From positions 1,922,001-1,986,000 of the forward strand of contig NC_009488.1 in assembly GCF_000063545.1 (NCBI RefSeq): 64,000 nt of DNA, read 5' to 3'. Under the pieces are notes generated by a model, which saw nothing but the letters and a program-made list of their open reading frames with translations, was not told the origin of the DNA and did not search any database. Both the position numbers and the translations under genes were made by a program. The stretch comes from Orientia tsutsugamushi str. Boryong (GTDB taxonomy: Bacteria; Pseudomonadota; Alphaproteobacteria; Rickettsiales; Rickettsiaceae). The stretch's first letter is position 1. Every line of letters starts with the position of its first letter. Below, one piece after another: positions 20,180 to 28,243 of this stretch.

Positions 20180-21037
20180 TTAAAAAAGTTGTACTGGAAT
20201 ATTGCAAGTAATGGTTGTAAACTTGTCTTTTTCGCTTTCTATTTCCATTTCTCCATTAAGTTGATTAACAAGGTAATTTACAAACCATAATCCTGATTCC
20301 AGCATTTGTGGATAGTCTCGTACCAACTCAAAATCAGCTATTTTTGCTTTTATATCTCCTAATTTTTTCTTTGAAATACCGCTTCCTTTATCGTGTATTC
20401 TAAATTGTAGTATGTTATCGCTTTTTATATAATTTTTTATAGTAAACAAATGAACTGTAATTATAACCTTGCAGCTGTGATTAAATCTAATCGTGCTGCC
20501 TATTAATTGACTTAATATAGCTTGTAAGTGATCACTATTTCCAATCACAATATCCTTCATTTTGTACTGAAAATTGTAATTGATTTTTATATCTTTCTCT
20601 TTTGCAATGTCTTCTAGTCTCCTGACGGCATCCTTTACTAGCTTTTGTATGCTAAATTTTTTTAAACATAAATTTTCATTCTCAATTTCGCTTCTAAGCG
20701 TGTAAACTACATCGTTACAGTACCTTTGGAGATTTGCTGCTCGATTTAATATTGTTTCCAGCTTATCTTTATTTTTTGAATCATTTAACATGATATCGCT
20801 TGCTAGCCTTACAATTTCGCTAGTTGCAATATTAAATCTATATTTGATATTCTGTATCAGATTCACACAATATTCTTTCAATGATTCAGCTACCTCGACC
20901 TGATACTTAGCTTTTCTTAACTTTGTTATTATCTCCATATATTCATCGATATTCTCCCTCTCTCCATTCAGCAACATAACTGGTATTGGAGGTATCTGTA
21001 CTATCCATTGGTTAATTGTTTTATTCTTTTCTTTCAT
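20180..21037 (-). CDS. Histidine-kinase-like protein, probably degenerate (gene 2 of pair)
   Basis: 285 residues with a DHp-like helical pair and a GHKL ATPase-like domain. The G1 box survives (DKGSGISKKKL, about 222-232). In the expected H-box (FNIATSEIVRLASDI) the histidine is replaced. In the expected N-box (HLQAILSQLIGSTI) the key Asn is replaced. No sensor, membrane or receiver domain is visible. I infer a pseudokinase or regulatory ATPase-like protein rather than an autophosphorylating kinase. It starts just downstream of the gene at 21045, same strand, so the two are probably one transcript. The + strand copy begins at 63766. Confidence 0.7.
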   Translation of the reverse strand: MKEKNKTINQWIVQIPPIPVMLLNGERENIDEYMEIITKLRKAKYQVEVAESLKEYCVNLIQNIKYRFNIATSEIVRLASDIMLNDSKNKDKLETILNRAANLQRYCNDVVYTLRSEIENENLCLKKFSIQKLVKDAVRRLEDIAKEKDIKINYNFQYKMKDIVIGNSDHLQAILSQLIGSTIRFNHSCKVIITVHLFTIKNYIKSDNILQFRIHDKGSGISKKKLGDIKAKIADFELVRDYPQMLESGLWFVNYLVNQLNGEMEIESEKDKFTTITCNIPVQLF

Positions 21038-21044
21038 AGCATTC

Positions 21045-21788
21045 TCATAAAGAAGAGTTAAAACTAGTTATTGGTACATCAAATGAAAAAGTTATGTAAT
21101 TATTTTCCTCTTTTGCTCTTAGTCTTCCTTTTAGCTGATCTGTAAGATGTTTAATAAATGCTAATCCTTCTCCTAGTTCTTGATATGTTACCAAATTCAA
21201 ATTCTCTAGTTCAGCATTTATTCTTTCTAATTTTTCTTTAGAAGGGCTTAGTCCTATGTTTTGTACTGTAAATTGTAATATTTCTGAATACTGATTGATG
21301 TTAATAGTAATCTTGCTATTCTTACTACTATTTATAATAGCACTACCAATTAACTGACTTATTACTGCTTTTATTCGAAAACTATCTCCAATCAGAATTG
21401 TCTTTATGTCATTTTGAACATTTAGCTTTATATTCTCATTTTCAAAATGTTCCCTCATTCTGATAACGGTATTATTTATTAGCAATTCTATGTTAAATGT
21501 TTCAATCCTTACATTCGTTGATGCTATGTATTGTCTAAATAAAAAAATCATTCCATTTAGAGAAGCTATTATATTTACTTTTTTTCTGTCGTAGTTATTT
21601 ACTATTAGCCTAAAATATTGTATCCACTCTATGCAATTTATGCTTACTTCCTCAGATTCCTCTAGCTGGCAGTATAGTTTTTGCATTTCAGCATCTATCT
21701 GTTTTATTGTTGTGCTATTAATTCCCTCTGTGGATAATTTTTCAGTTAATTTATTGATTTTATTTTGACCTTCGTCTTCAATAGGCAT
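21045..21788 (-). CDS. Histidine-kinase-like protein, degenerate (gene 1 of pair)
   Basis: 247 residues with the same architecture as its downstream neighbour but further decayed: no H-box histidine, N-box RIKAVISQLIGSAI without the Asn, and VQNIGLSPSKEKL in place of DxGxG. The C-terminal GEGLAFIKHLTDQLKGRL keeps the G2-like glycine turn. It begins at ATG 21788 with AGGAGAATTCT upstream. The leader carries an 11-bp hairpin and the conserved multi-hairpin element (21827-22012). The second copy at 63015 is highly similar. Confidence 0.7.
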   Translation of the reverse strand: MPIEDEGQNKINKLTEKLSTEGINSTTIKQIDAEMQKLYCQLEESEEVSINCIEWIQYFRLIVNNYDRKKVNIIASLNGMIFLFRQYIASTNVRIETFNIELLINNTVIRMREHFENENIKLNVQNDIKTILIGDSFRIKAVISQLIGSAIINSSKNSKITININQYSEILQFTVQNIGLSPSKEKLERINAELENLNLVTYQELGEGLAFIKHLTDQLKGRLRAKEENNYITFSFDVPITSFNSSL

Positions 21789-21826
21789 AGAATTCTCCTG
21801 CTATTTAAGTTGTTAAATTGCTTCCT

Positions 21827-22012
21827 AGAGATTAAAAAGAAAATTTTGCGGTTTAAGTTTTAATCTCTATCAGAATATCATCTAAATCTTAAATCTCAGA
21901 TAATATCAGGTATACAGTATCATTTCGATTTTTGTCAGTACATGACTTTTTGTAATATTTCTGAAAAATTTTTTCATAATATTACACATTGATGCGAAAT
22001 TATCGCATTGTT
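21827..22012 (-). promoter_or_regulatory. Conserved multi-hairpin element, copy 1 (upstream of kinase-like pair)
   Basis: Contains a perfect 11-bp stem AGAGATTAAAA (21827-21837) / TTTTAATCTCT (21858-21868), a near-perfect stem around 21874-21905 (ATATCATCT / AGATAATAT), and ATGCGA / TCGCAT (21992-22008, loop AATTA). Much of the sequence between recurs at 25440-25585, 60033-60190 (inverted) and 62786-62930 (inverted). It lies between the kinase-like pair and the next gene and is non-coding in all copies. Confidence 0.7.
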
Positions 22013-22139
22013 ATTTACATCTAAAAAAACAAAATATCTCTCAAAATGAGATATACAATTGATTCTGAGTTATAAAAAGACTTTGATAATTTAGTATATT
22101 AACTGAAAAAGTTCTGGACTTATCTTTTTTGCTCTTAAT

Positions 22140-22383
22140 TTAAACATCAGGTTCAAACACATCTTTAAAACGACCTATAATATCCAAAATATAAAAATCA
22201 AGGGCTGTATTAACTAAGTCAAAATCTTTTTTCTCTATCGAATTAAGATCTTCTTTTATTTCAAGTTGTCCTGGAGCCAATAGTAGTTGTTTGATAGTTA
22301 CTTTTCTTTGTTTCGAATTAATGCAATGATCATACTTAAGTGTGCGGTATAGTAGCTTTTGTTCAAGATAAATTATATTCTTA
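22140..22383 (-). pseudogene. Unrecognised gene fragment cut by palindromic element
   Basis: About 80 C-terminal codons (from NIIYLEQKLLYRTLKYDHC to FKDVFEPDV) of a protein I do not recognise. The frame continues upstream into the palindromic repeat at 22384, whose 25 codons (LYTFCIRPFILYLILNW) are clearly not native. I infer that the element landed in or next to the gene and removed its 5' part. Confidence 0.45.
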
Positions 22384-22761
22384 AAACGCCAATTTAGGAT
22401 AAGGTAAAGTATGAAAGGCCTAATACAAAAGGTATACAAAGAGATAATGTACAATTATGATTATGTGAGATATTAAATATAGTTTTAATTAATAGCCATT
22501 TATTTATTGCTCACATATCGGCAAACGCAATTTTAGAATAAGAAACAGTTAGAAAGAGATAATATACAAGTGTTACAACAGTCAGTGTTTAGGTTATTAA
22601 GTATAGTATTATGAACTAATTCTTGTAGAAATATGAGCAATAAATAAATGGCTATTAATTAAAACTATATTTAATATATTGCATAATTTAATTGTATATT
22701 ATCTCTTGTAGACCTTTTTCATTATGCTTTCTATACTTTCTCTTATCCTAATCTGGCGTTT
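22384..22761. repeat. Long palindromic MITE-like element, copy 1
   Basis: 378 bp bounded by AAACGCC and GGCGTTT. Arms of about 110 bp are imperfect inverted repeats (GGATAAGGTAAAGTATGAAAG ... CTTTCTATACTTTCTCTTATCC; then AATAGCCATTTATTTATTG ... CAATAAATAAATGGCTATT). The centre of about 160 bp is unique. No transposase is present. A second copy lies at 51736-52089. Confidence 0.8.
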
Positions 22762-23117
22762 AAAATGTTCTTGCGTAATAAACTCCTGAATAGGCTTGAT
22801 CACTTAAAAAATCAACAAAAACTGCTACGATTTCTATAGAAAGATTTTTTGCCTAATAGAAAACTTTAGTAAGCTTTTTGAACAAAAGAAGTATAAAAAT
22901 ACATATTTAACTCTAAACATAAGTATTAAAAGAGCTATAACACCTATTCTTTATAAGTTTTGCTATTTTTTTATATCGAATAAGCAAAAAATCTTGGCTA
23001 TAGAAATCTTAGCAGTTCTGAAAAAATATTTTGACATGAATATTTTTTCAGTTAGTATGTAAACAACGTATTACATTATTATTAATTTTTATTAAAACTC
23101 TTAAAGAATGATAAAAT
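22762..23117. other. Intergenic, nothing recognised
   Basis: AT-rich DNA between the palindromic element and the ankyrin gene. No frame, tRNA or clear inverted repeat was found. The promoter of the 23118 gene presumably lies near the end. Confidence 0.5.
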
Positions 23118-25091
23118 ATGAACAATATACCAAACGAAATAAAGATACAAGCATTTCGATATGCAAGCCAAGGTAATATAGATGCACTCCTTGAGTTAAT
23201 AATTGCCCATCCTGATCTGATGAAAGCAAGATCGAACAGGAATGGTAATACATTACTTATTAGCGCATGTGATAATGTGCAAAAAGAAATGATGGAATTC
23301 TTAATAGCTAATGGATCTGATCTTGATGCCACAGACTATAACAATGATGATTATCTAAGCGCGCTACATTCTGCTCTTCTGAGACTTGGAGATAAGGATA
23401 TAGCCAGGACTATAGCAACATTGCATGATTTTAAGCCTAAATATACATGTGAAAGTACTGCATTGATGGCTGCAGTAACAAACAAAGCATTAACATATGC
23501 ACAGTACATCATTGATATATCTAAACTAGATAAAAATACAATAGTAAAAAATATTGTACAAGCTATTATAAAGGTAGCTGGGCCAACGAGTATGGAAAAA
23601 AATAATGTAATATCCATGGTAGAAAAATATTCTGATATCACAGATAAAGAATTCGCTTTTGAATTAACAAAAATAGTTTTTCAGAAAAAGTTACGTGAAG
23701 TATCAGTAGGAAGTGATACAACTTTTCATTGTCCAAATTTACTAAAAGAAAATCCTTTTGGAAATTTTGGATATAAAATTTTCAATACAATTGATGTCAT
23801 GTTTATAAAATTATTATATAAAAGATGGGGAATTGACTTAAGCCAATATGAGAAATTTACTAATAATTTGCATTCTCTAAAAGATGAATTACTAAAAGAA
23901 GGCGAAATATGTTCTGCAGTAATACTTGAATCTAATAAGCAAGAGATATTATGTATAGTTAAAACTAGCAGCATAGTACATAATAATGCATCAAAATTAT
24001 ATAATGAAAATTTAGATGATTCAATGAATTTAATGCTAGAGAGAATATGCTATTTAATGAATATAGGCAATGCTAATAATGAGTCTAATAAAGAAGAATT
24101 CAAAACTATATTTGGATTTATTAATGAGCATAAAACTGTAGGATATAACCTATCTGATAATTTTATAAAAATAATAATATCTGAGTGCGCTAGTAATATA
24201 CGTTTACAAGAAGTGCTTAAAAATAATAGTGAAATAATAAAATTAGTTGAAGATTATATACCTTGTGTTACAACTAACCTTAATGGATTAGAGGATGAAT
24301 TTAAAAAAGACTTATCCATTTTAGCTAATGAAGTTATAACAATATTAGATAACAATCCTTTTTTACAGAAAGAATTATGTACTAAAGGTACTCTAGTAGA
24401 TACTGCATATTTTTTACAGACAACAGTATTACCTGTAGATATTTTTTTAAATTGTATCAGTGATGAAGCTAAAGAACAAAAACAACTTACTGATTATGAA
24501 AAAGAGTTAATAAAATCTCATTTAAACTTTTTCAATTATGAAAATACATATCAATCTCCTAAGTTTGATGAACTAAATGATGATAATATCAAGGATACAA
24601 TTCAGTACTATAAAAATAATTCAAAAGCTTTATTGCCTATTTCAATGTTATTGGAAATTGCGCATGATAAAAATAAATTAGCTGAATTAGATAATACTTT
24701 GAATAGTAATTATGAAAAAACAAGTGTACATGTTAAAAAGTGTGTAAATACAATGTCAAAATTCAGGGAATATTATAACAGTATAAAGTATTTAGACTTA
24801 TCTACAAATATACCGAAGCAACATTTTGAAGAAAAAATATTACCAGAATTAAATAATCAGATACAATGTGAGCTTACTGATATTAGGCTAGAAAGATTAA
24901 ATAATATTACTGCTTTATCACATAAAGTAAACAAATTTTTAAATATATCTCAGATGACTTCAGTGTTTGAAAGATATAATAATGATTATATACAACTGAA
25001 TGAAGATGCTAACTCTGAGAATCAATTACTACTTGAATTATTGGATGGAAACATTGATAATCATACGAGCGACTTTCATCATATGTGCTAG
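23118..25091 (+). CDS. Large ankyrin protein with unknown C-terminal domain
   Basis: 657 residues. Residues about 10-130 hold three to four ankyrin repeats (NGNTLLISACDNVQKEMMEFL, STALMAAVTNKALTYAQYII). The following 520 residues, mostly helical, are not recognised. Part of them (EGEICSAVILESNKQEILCIVKTSS, about 255-280) has the same feel as the N-terminal part of the deaminase protein at 61421, but the HAE and CxxC motifs are absent. No signal peptide. It is probably a host-interaction protein; that is inference from the ankyrins and RAGE context. A strong hairpin terminator follows. Confidence 0.75.
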   Translation: MNNIPNEIKIQAFRYASQGNIDALLELIIAHPDLMKARSNRNGNTLLISACDNVQKEMMEFLIANGSDLDATDYNNDDYLSALHSALLRLGDKDIARTIATLHDFKPKYTCESTALMAAVTNKALTYAQYIIDISKLDKNTIVKNIVQAIIKVAGPTSMEKNNVISMVEKYSDITDKEFAFELTKIVFQKKLREVSVGSDTTFHCPNLLKENPFGNFGYKIFNTIDVMFIKLLYKRWGIDLSQYEKFTNNLHSLKDELLKEGEICSAVILESNKQEILCIVKTSSIVHNNASKLYNENLDDSMNLMLERICYLMNIGNANNESNKEEFKTIFGFINEHKTVGYNLSDNFIKIIISECASNIRLQEVLKNNSEIIKLVEDYIPCVTTNLNGLEDEFKKDLSILANEVITILDNNPFLQKELCTKGTLVDTAYFLQTTVLPVDIFLNCISDEAKEQKQLTDYEKELIKSHLNFFNYENTYQSPKFDELNDDNIKDTIQYYKNNSKALLPISMLLEIAHDKNKLAELDNTLNSNYEKTSVHVKKCVNTMSKFREYYNSIKYLDLSTNIPKQHFEEKILPELNNQIQCELTDIRLERLNNITALSHKVNKFLNISQMTSVFERYNNDYIQLNEDANSENQLLLELLDGNIDNHTSDFHHMC

Positions 25092-25159
25092 AATATAATA
25101 TGTATCTTTCAAAACTAGAAAATTCAAGTTTAACAGTTTAAAAATATAGCAAGAAGAAC

Positions 25160-25189
25160 AATAAAGTTAAACTTATGTTTAACTTTATT
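25160..25189 (+). terminator. Hairpin terminator after the ankyrin gene
   Basis: Perfect 12-bp stem AATAAAGTTAAA (25160-25171) / TTTAACTTTATT (25178-25189) with loop CTTATG, followed by TTCCATTTTTTC. It lies 69 bp after the stop at 25091. Confidence 0.8.
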
Positions 25190-25372
25190 TCCATTTTTTC
25201 TTGGCTTAAGTAAAAGTAGCTTTTGGTGTTAAGAACATATATTAGACATTTTATAACATAGAAAACTGAGCTATGGAGATATCGTGTTTTTTAGATTTTT
25301 TTTTGTTTATCGTTATTCTTATCACTAATAATCATAGCATTACTTTTGCTGTTTGAAGTAGCAATTAAAGTG

Positions 25373-25587
25373 TAGCTAGAGATTCATTTATACCTTTAAT
25401 AGCAGATTCTGAAGTTTTAATGAAATAACCTCTAGCTAAATATTATCTAAATCTTGAATCTCAGATAATATCAGGTATACAGTATCATTTCAATTTTTAT
25501 CAGTACATGACTTTTTGTCATAATTATGAAAAATTTTTTCATCTTTTTTAAAGTAGATGCGAAATTATCACATTGTATCTCTAGCTA
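25373..25587 (+). promoter_or_regulatory. Conserved multi-hairpin element, copy 2 (upstream of dam)
   Basis: Hairpins: TAGCTAGAG (25373-25381) / CTCTAGCTA (25430-25438), then ATATTATCT (25440-25448) / AGATAATAT (25463-25471), then around ATGCGA-AATTA-TCACAT (25556 onward). The first stem has a different sequence from that in the kinase-like copy but occupies the same place. A further CTCTAGCTA lies at 25579. The gene nearest downstream is dam at 25706. Confidence 0.65.
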
Positions 25588-25705
25588 CAAAAATATCATT
25601 CACAAAAGGTTTATAAAAAAAGCTCTGCAACAGTTATTATTACTGGCTTTAAGGCTTATTTTCTGCTATAATTCATAGTAGAGATTAAACTAAATCAAAA
25701 TTCTT

Positions 25706-26518
25706 GTGTCAATAGCAATTTCTAATGAACCAAAGCCTTTTCTTCACTGGGTTGGAGGCAAAAGGAGAATTGTTAATAAATTAATAGAGCATCTTCCTTC
25801 AGGGCCATACTATAATTACTATGAACCATTCCTTGGTGGGGGTGCTTTATTTTTTCAAGTTAAGCATCTGTTTAAACAATGTTTTTTGTCTGATATTAAT
25901 CTCGACTTAATTACTAGTTATCACGCTGTAAAAAAGAATCCAAATGAGGTCAATAGATTACTAAATCTATATCACGAAAACCATTCTGAAAATCACTACT
26001 ATAAAATAAGAGACAATTATTATAGTAATGATCCTAATGATATCACGGCAAAATTTATATATCTTAATAAATATTCCTTTAGGGGAATTTATAGGCTAAA
26101 CAGAGATGGTACATCTGCTCAAACATTTTCTGATAAGCAATATCTTAAGCTTCATATTTGCTCTAGAATAAATAAATGCAGCAAACTTTTAACTGGTACA
26201 TCAATTTATGCGATGGATTTTTCATTTATAGAGCCTAAAAAAGGTGACTTCGTTTATCTTGATCCGCCTTACCACCAATCAGGAGAACGTTTCTACACTA
26301 GAGTTCCATTTGATGAAAAAGAGCAAATCAGACTACGAGATTTTGTTTATGAACTAAACAATAAAGGTGTTAAAATTATGCTTTCAAATAATAACACTGC
26401 CTTCATTAGAGACATATACAAAAACTTCTTCATCACTCATATTCCAGTCACATACTCAATCAATCAAAAACGCAATCTCGTTAATGAGCTAATCATTATT
26501 AACTATTTTCAAAATTAG
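25706..26518 (+). CDS. dam: DNA adenine methylase (Dam-type), intact
   Basis: 270 residues from GTG 25706. N-terminal FLHWVGGKRRIV is typical of Dam/DpnIIM-class N6-adenine methylases. The SAM-binding motif is NYYEPFLGGGALFF (37-50) and the catalytic motif is DPPY (186-189). It should methylate adenine in a short palindrome, probably GATC by family, though specificity cannot be read from sequence. No cognate restriction gene is adjacent, so it is an orphan methylase, common RAGE cargo. A damaged duplicate lies at 59092. Confidence 0.9.
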   Translation: MSIAISNEPKPFLHWVGGKRRIVNKLIEHLPSGPYYNYYEPFLGGGALFFQVKHLFKQCFLSDINLDLITSYHAVKKNPNEVNRLLNLYHENHSENHYYKIRDNYYSNDPNDITAKFIYLNKYSFRGIYRLNRDGTSAQTFSDKQYLKLHICSRINKCSKLLTGTSIYAMDFSFIEPKKGDFVYLDPPYHQSGERFYTRVPFDEKEQIRLRDFVYELNNKGVKIMLSNNNTAFIRDIYKNFFITHIPVTYSINQKRNLVNELIIINYFQN

Positions 26519-26524
26519 TTAGTA

Positions 26525-26700
26525 ATGCCAGATTAAAATAAGGAAAAGTATGCAATGTATAATCAAAAAGCTATACAAAGAATAATATTTTGTTATAACT
26601 TTTCTAATAGTTTTAGCAAATATGCATTTGTAATACCTATTCTTAATAAATGCATATTCTTTCTTTATCTTATTCTAAACTAGCGATATAAAGGCGCTTG
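26525..26700. repeat. Degenerate relative of the palindromic element
   Basis: Begins ATGCCAGATTAAAATAAGG and ends in TTATCTTATTCTAAACTAGCG. The arms resemble the ends of the 22384 element (GCCAGATTAGGATAAG-like) but with many changes and a much shorter centre. It lies between the dam and glycosyltransferase 3' ends, where it may also act as a bidirectional terminator. Confidence 0.4.
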
Positions 26701-26713
26701 CAAAGAAATTATT

Positions 26714-27814
26714 TTAGCTCATTGAAATTCCTGCAACTTCCATATTAACTTCCATATTGGTTTCAATATCTGATAGTTCCAAATTATCTAACGCATCTAG
26801 ATTTTTATGAGATAATTCTTGCTCAGATAGTTTTATGCAGGTACTCTGGATATGATCATTTTGTGTGTTACTATCATTACATGTATAATTATCATACCAA
26901 CTATGCTCATACTTAGTGATCACATTGCCACCGTTAGTCTGAAATCCAAATATTTTATGTATTAAAGGCCTTTTTCCTTTTTCCCACTCATGTAGTTTGT
27001 TATTATATTCCTGTGTGCTAGTATAATTATTGATAGGACAATGATCATAAAGATCCCTTATAATAACATCAACAGCATTTGTAGTGATATGATATATATT
27101 ACTGCGAAGATGACGTAGATCAAGATAGCATTCCGTCCACAGCAATTTCACATCATTACAAATTTTTGCAATTATATTTTTGCCTGAATTGCCAACAGCA
27201 ATAATGGAATTTTCCAAATGATTATCAGTACTTGTAGTATCAACAACTTCATTAAACAAACAACCTTTTTCAGCTATAATTTTGCCAATTTTGTAATCTT
27301 TTTTAGGAAAAATATCAAAATCTAAATAAATTATCGGAGAATCTATTGCATAAAGCGTGAGCATACGCATAGTATCTATTTCAACAGCGAAGTTTACTCT
27401 TTCTTCTTGAGGAATTATAGAGTATAACTGGCTATAATATTCAGATATGGTGTATTTAGGGAATTTAGCCTTATTAATCCAAAGGTTAGTATGTGCATGA
27501 AAGCTAAAATCATATTCTTTGAGATCAAATTTATTAAAATCTATCAATTCTATATTACCATACTGATTAAACTTTTTATCAGATATTTTATCTTCTAATT
27601 TTTTATATTGTTCAGGAGTAAATCCTGATCTATTTATTACTAATTTTATTAAACGCTGATTTTCAATTTTTGCCCATGTACTTAATCTATCTAAATAACA
27701 TTCTGGAATTGGCGAACCATAATCCCTTGGAAGCCACTGAAGTAATAAACCTGTAGTATCTTCAAGTGTGTCTTTACTTCCAGTTGCTACTTCCTGCTCA
27801 CTATCGCTTTGCAT
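26714..27814 (-). CDS. TcdA/TcdB-like DXD glycosyltransferase, candidate effector
   Basis: 366 residues. The segment EIDTMRMLTLYAI (145-157) plus IIYLDFDIFP (161-170) matches the core of toxin-type sugar transferases (sugar-binding region with a DXD motif, as in large clostridial glucosylating toxins and related GT-A enzymes). D147, R150 and D165-x-D167 are candidate UDP-sugar/Mn2+ ligands. The C-terminal 90 residues are acidic and hydrophilic. No signal peptide or membrane segment. It would transfer a sugar to an unknown protein target. An ankyrin fragment lies 61 bp upstream on the same strand. The family call rests on motifs read by eye. Confidence 0.65.
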   Translation of the reverse strand: MQSDSEQEVATGSKDTLEDTTGLLLQWLPRDYGSPIPECYLDRLSTWAKIENQRLIKLVINRSGFTPEQYKKLEDKISDKKFNQYGNIELIDFNKFDLKEYDFSFHAHTNLWINKAKFPKYTISEYYSQLYSIIPQEERVNFAVEIDTMRMLTLYAIDSPIIYLDFDIFPKKDYKIGKIIAEKGCLFNEVVDTTSTDNHLENSIIAVGNSGKNIIAKICNDVKLLWTECYLDLRHLRSNIYHITTNAVDVIIRDLYDHCPINNYTSTQEYNNKLHEWEKGKRPLIHKIFGFQTNGGNVITKYEHSWYDNYTCNDSNTQNDHIQSTCIKLSEQELSHKNLDALDNLELSDIETNMEVNMEVAGISMS

Positions 27815-27875
27815 AATTGTTACTATTATATTAATTTATATTAAATGATATTATAAGCCTCAAATTACTCATTTA

Positions 27876-28013
27876 TCAAGTAATATTAATATAGTTATCA
27901 AAATATTTTGAATTGATAAGTGTACTATCATTATTAATAAGATGCTTCACTTTTTCAATATCACCATCTTTAATAGCGCGATGTAAAGCATATTTAGCCT
28001 TAGATTCAGACAT
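27876..28013 (-). CDS. Short ankyrin-repeat peptide or fragment
   Basis: 45 codons: MSESKAKYALHRAIKDGD followed by IEKVKHLINND, a complete first ankyrin repeat, then a stop TGA at 27876-27878. It ends 61 bp before the glycosyltransferase start, same strand. It is too short to be a normal ankyrin protein. It may be the broken N-terminus of an ankyrin gene once fused or coupled to the glycosyltransferase. Confidence 0.5.
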   Translation of the reverse strand: MSESKAKYALHRAIKDGDIEKVKHLINNDSTLINSKYFDNYINIT

Positions 28014-28243
28014 ATTTTACTCCAGAAATTATACTATCACTATTGTAATATAATCTTCAGTACAGCTTTACTTAGCAGAAAAGTATAGAACGATAAATAA
28101 TTATTCATGAATTTTCACCTTTTTGAACCTTCGCAATCTGTTAAAGGATTATCATATAACTTACAATATAACAAAAAAATAAATAAAGCACCATAATTTT
28201 ATTCTGAGTAGAACTTTGTATTTCACAGCTATTAATCATTAAT
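28014..28243. other. Intergenic, nothing recognised
   Basis: AT-rich spacer between the ankyrin fragment and the replication-like gene. No RNA gene or clear repeat was seen. Confidence 0.4.

Larger units (their letters stand above)
25265..26518. repeat. Dam module, inverted duplicate of 59092-60345
   Basis: About 1.25 kb covering the whole dam gene and about 440 bp upstream, including the multi-hairpin element. The reverse complement reappears at 59092-60345 with a few substitutions. The non-coding leader is conserved about as well as the gene. Confidence 0.9.

Noticed and set aside
25706-26518. Restriction-modification system around dam
   Set aside because: No restriction endonuclease frame is adjacent; neighbours are an ankyrin gene and a glycosyltransferase, so an orphan methylase is the better call.
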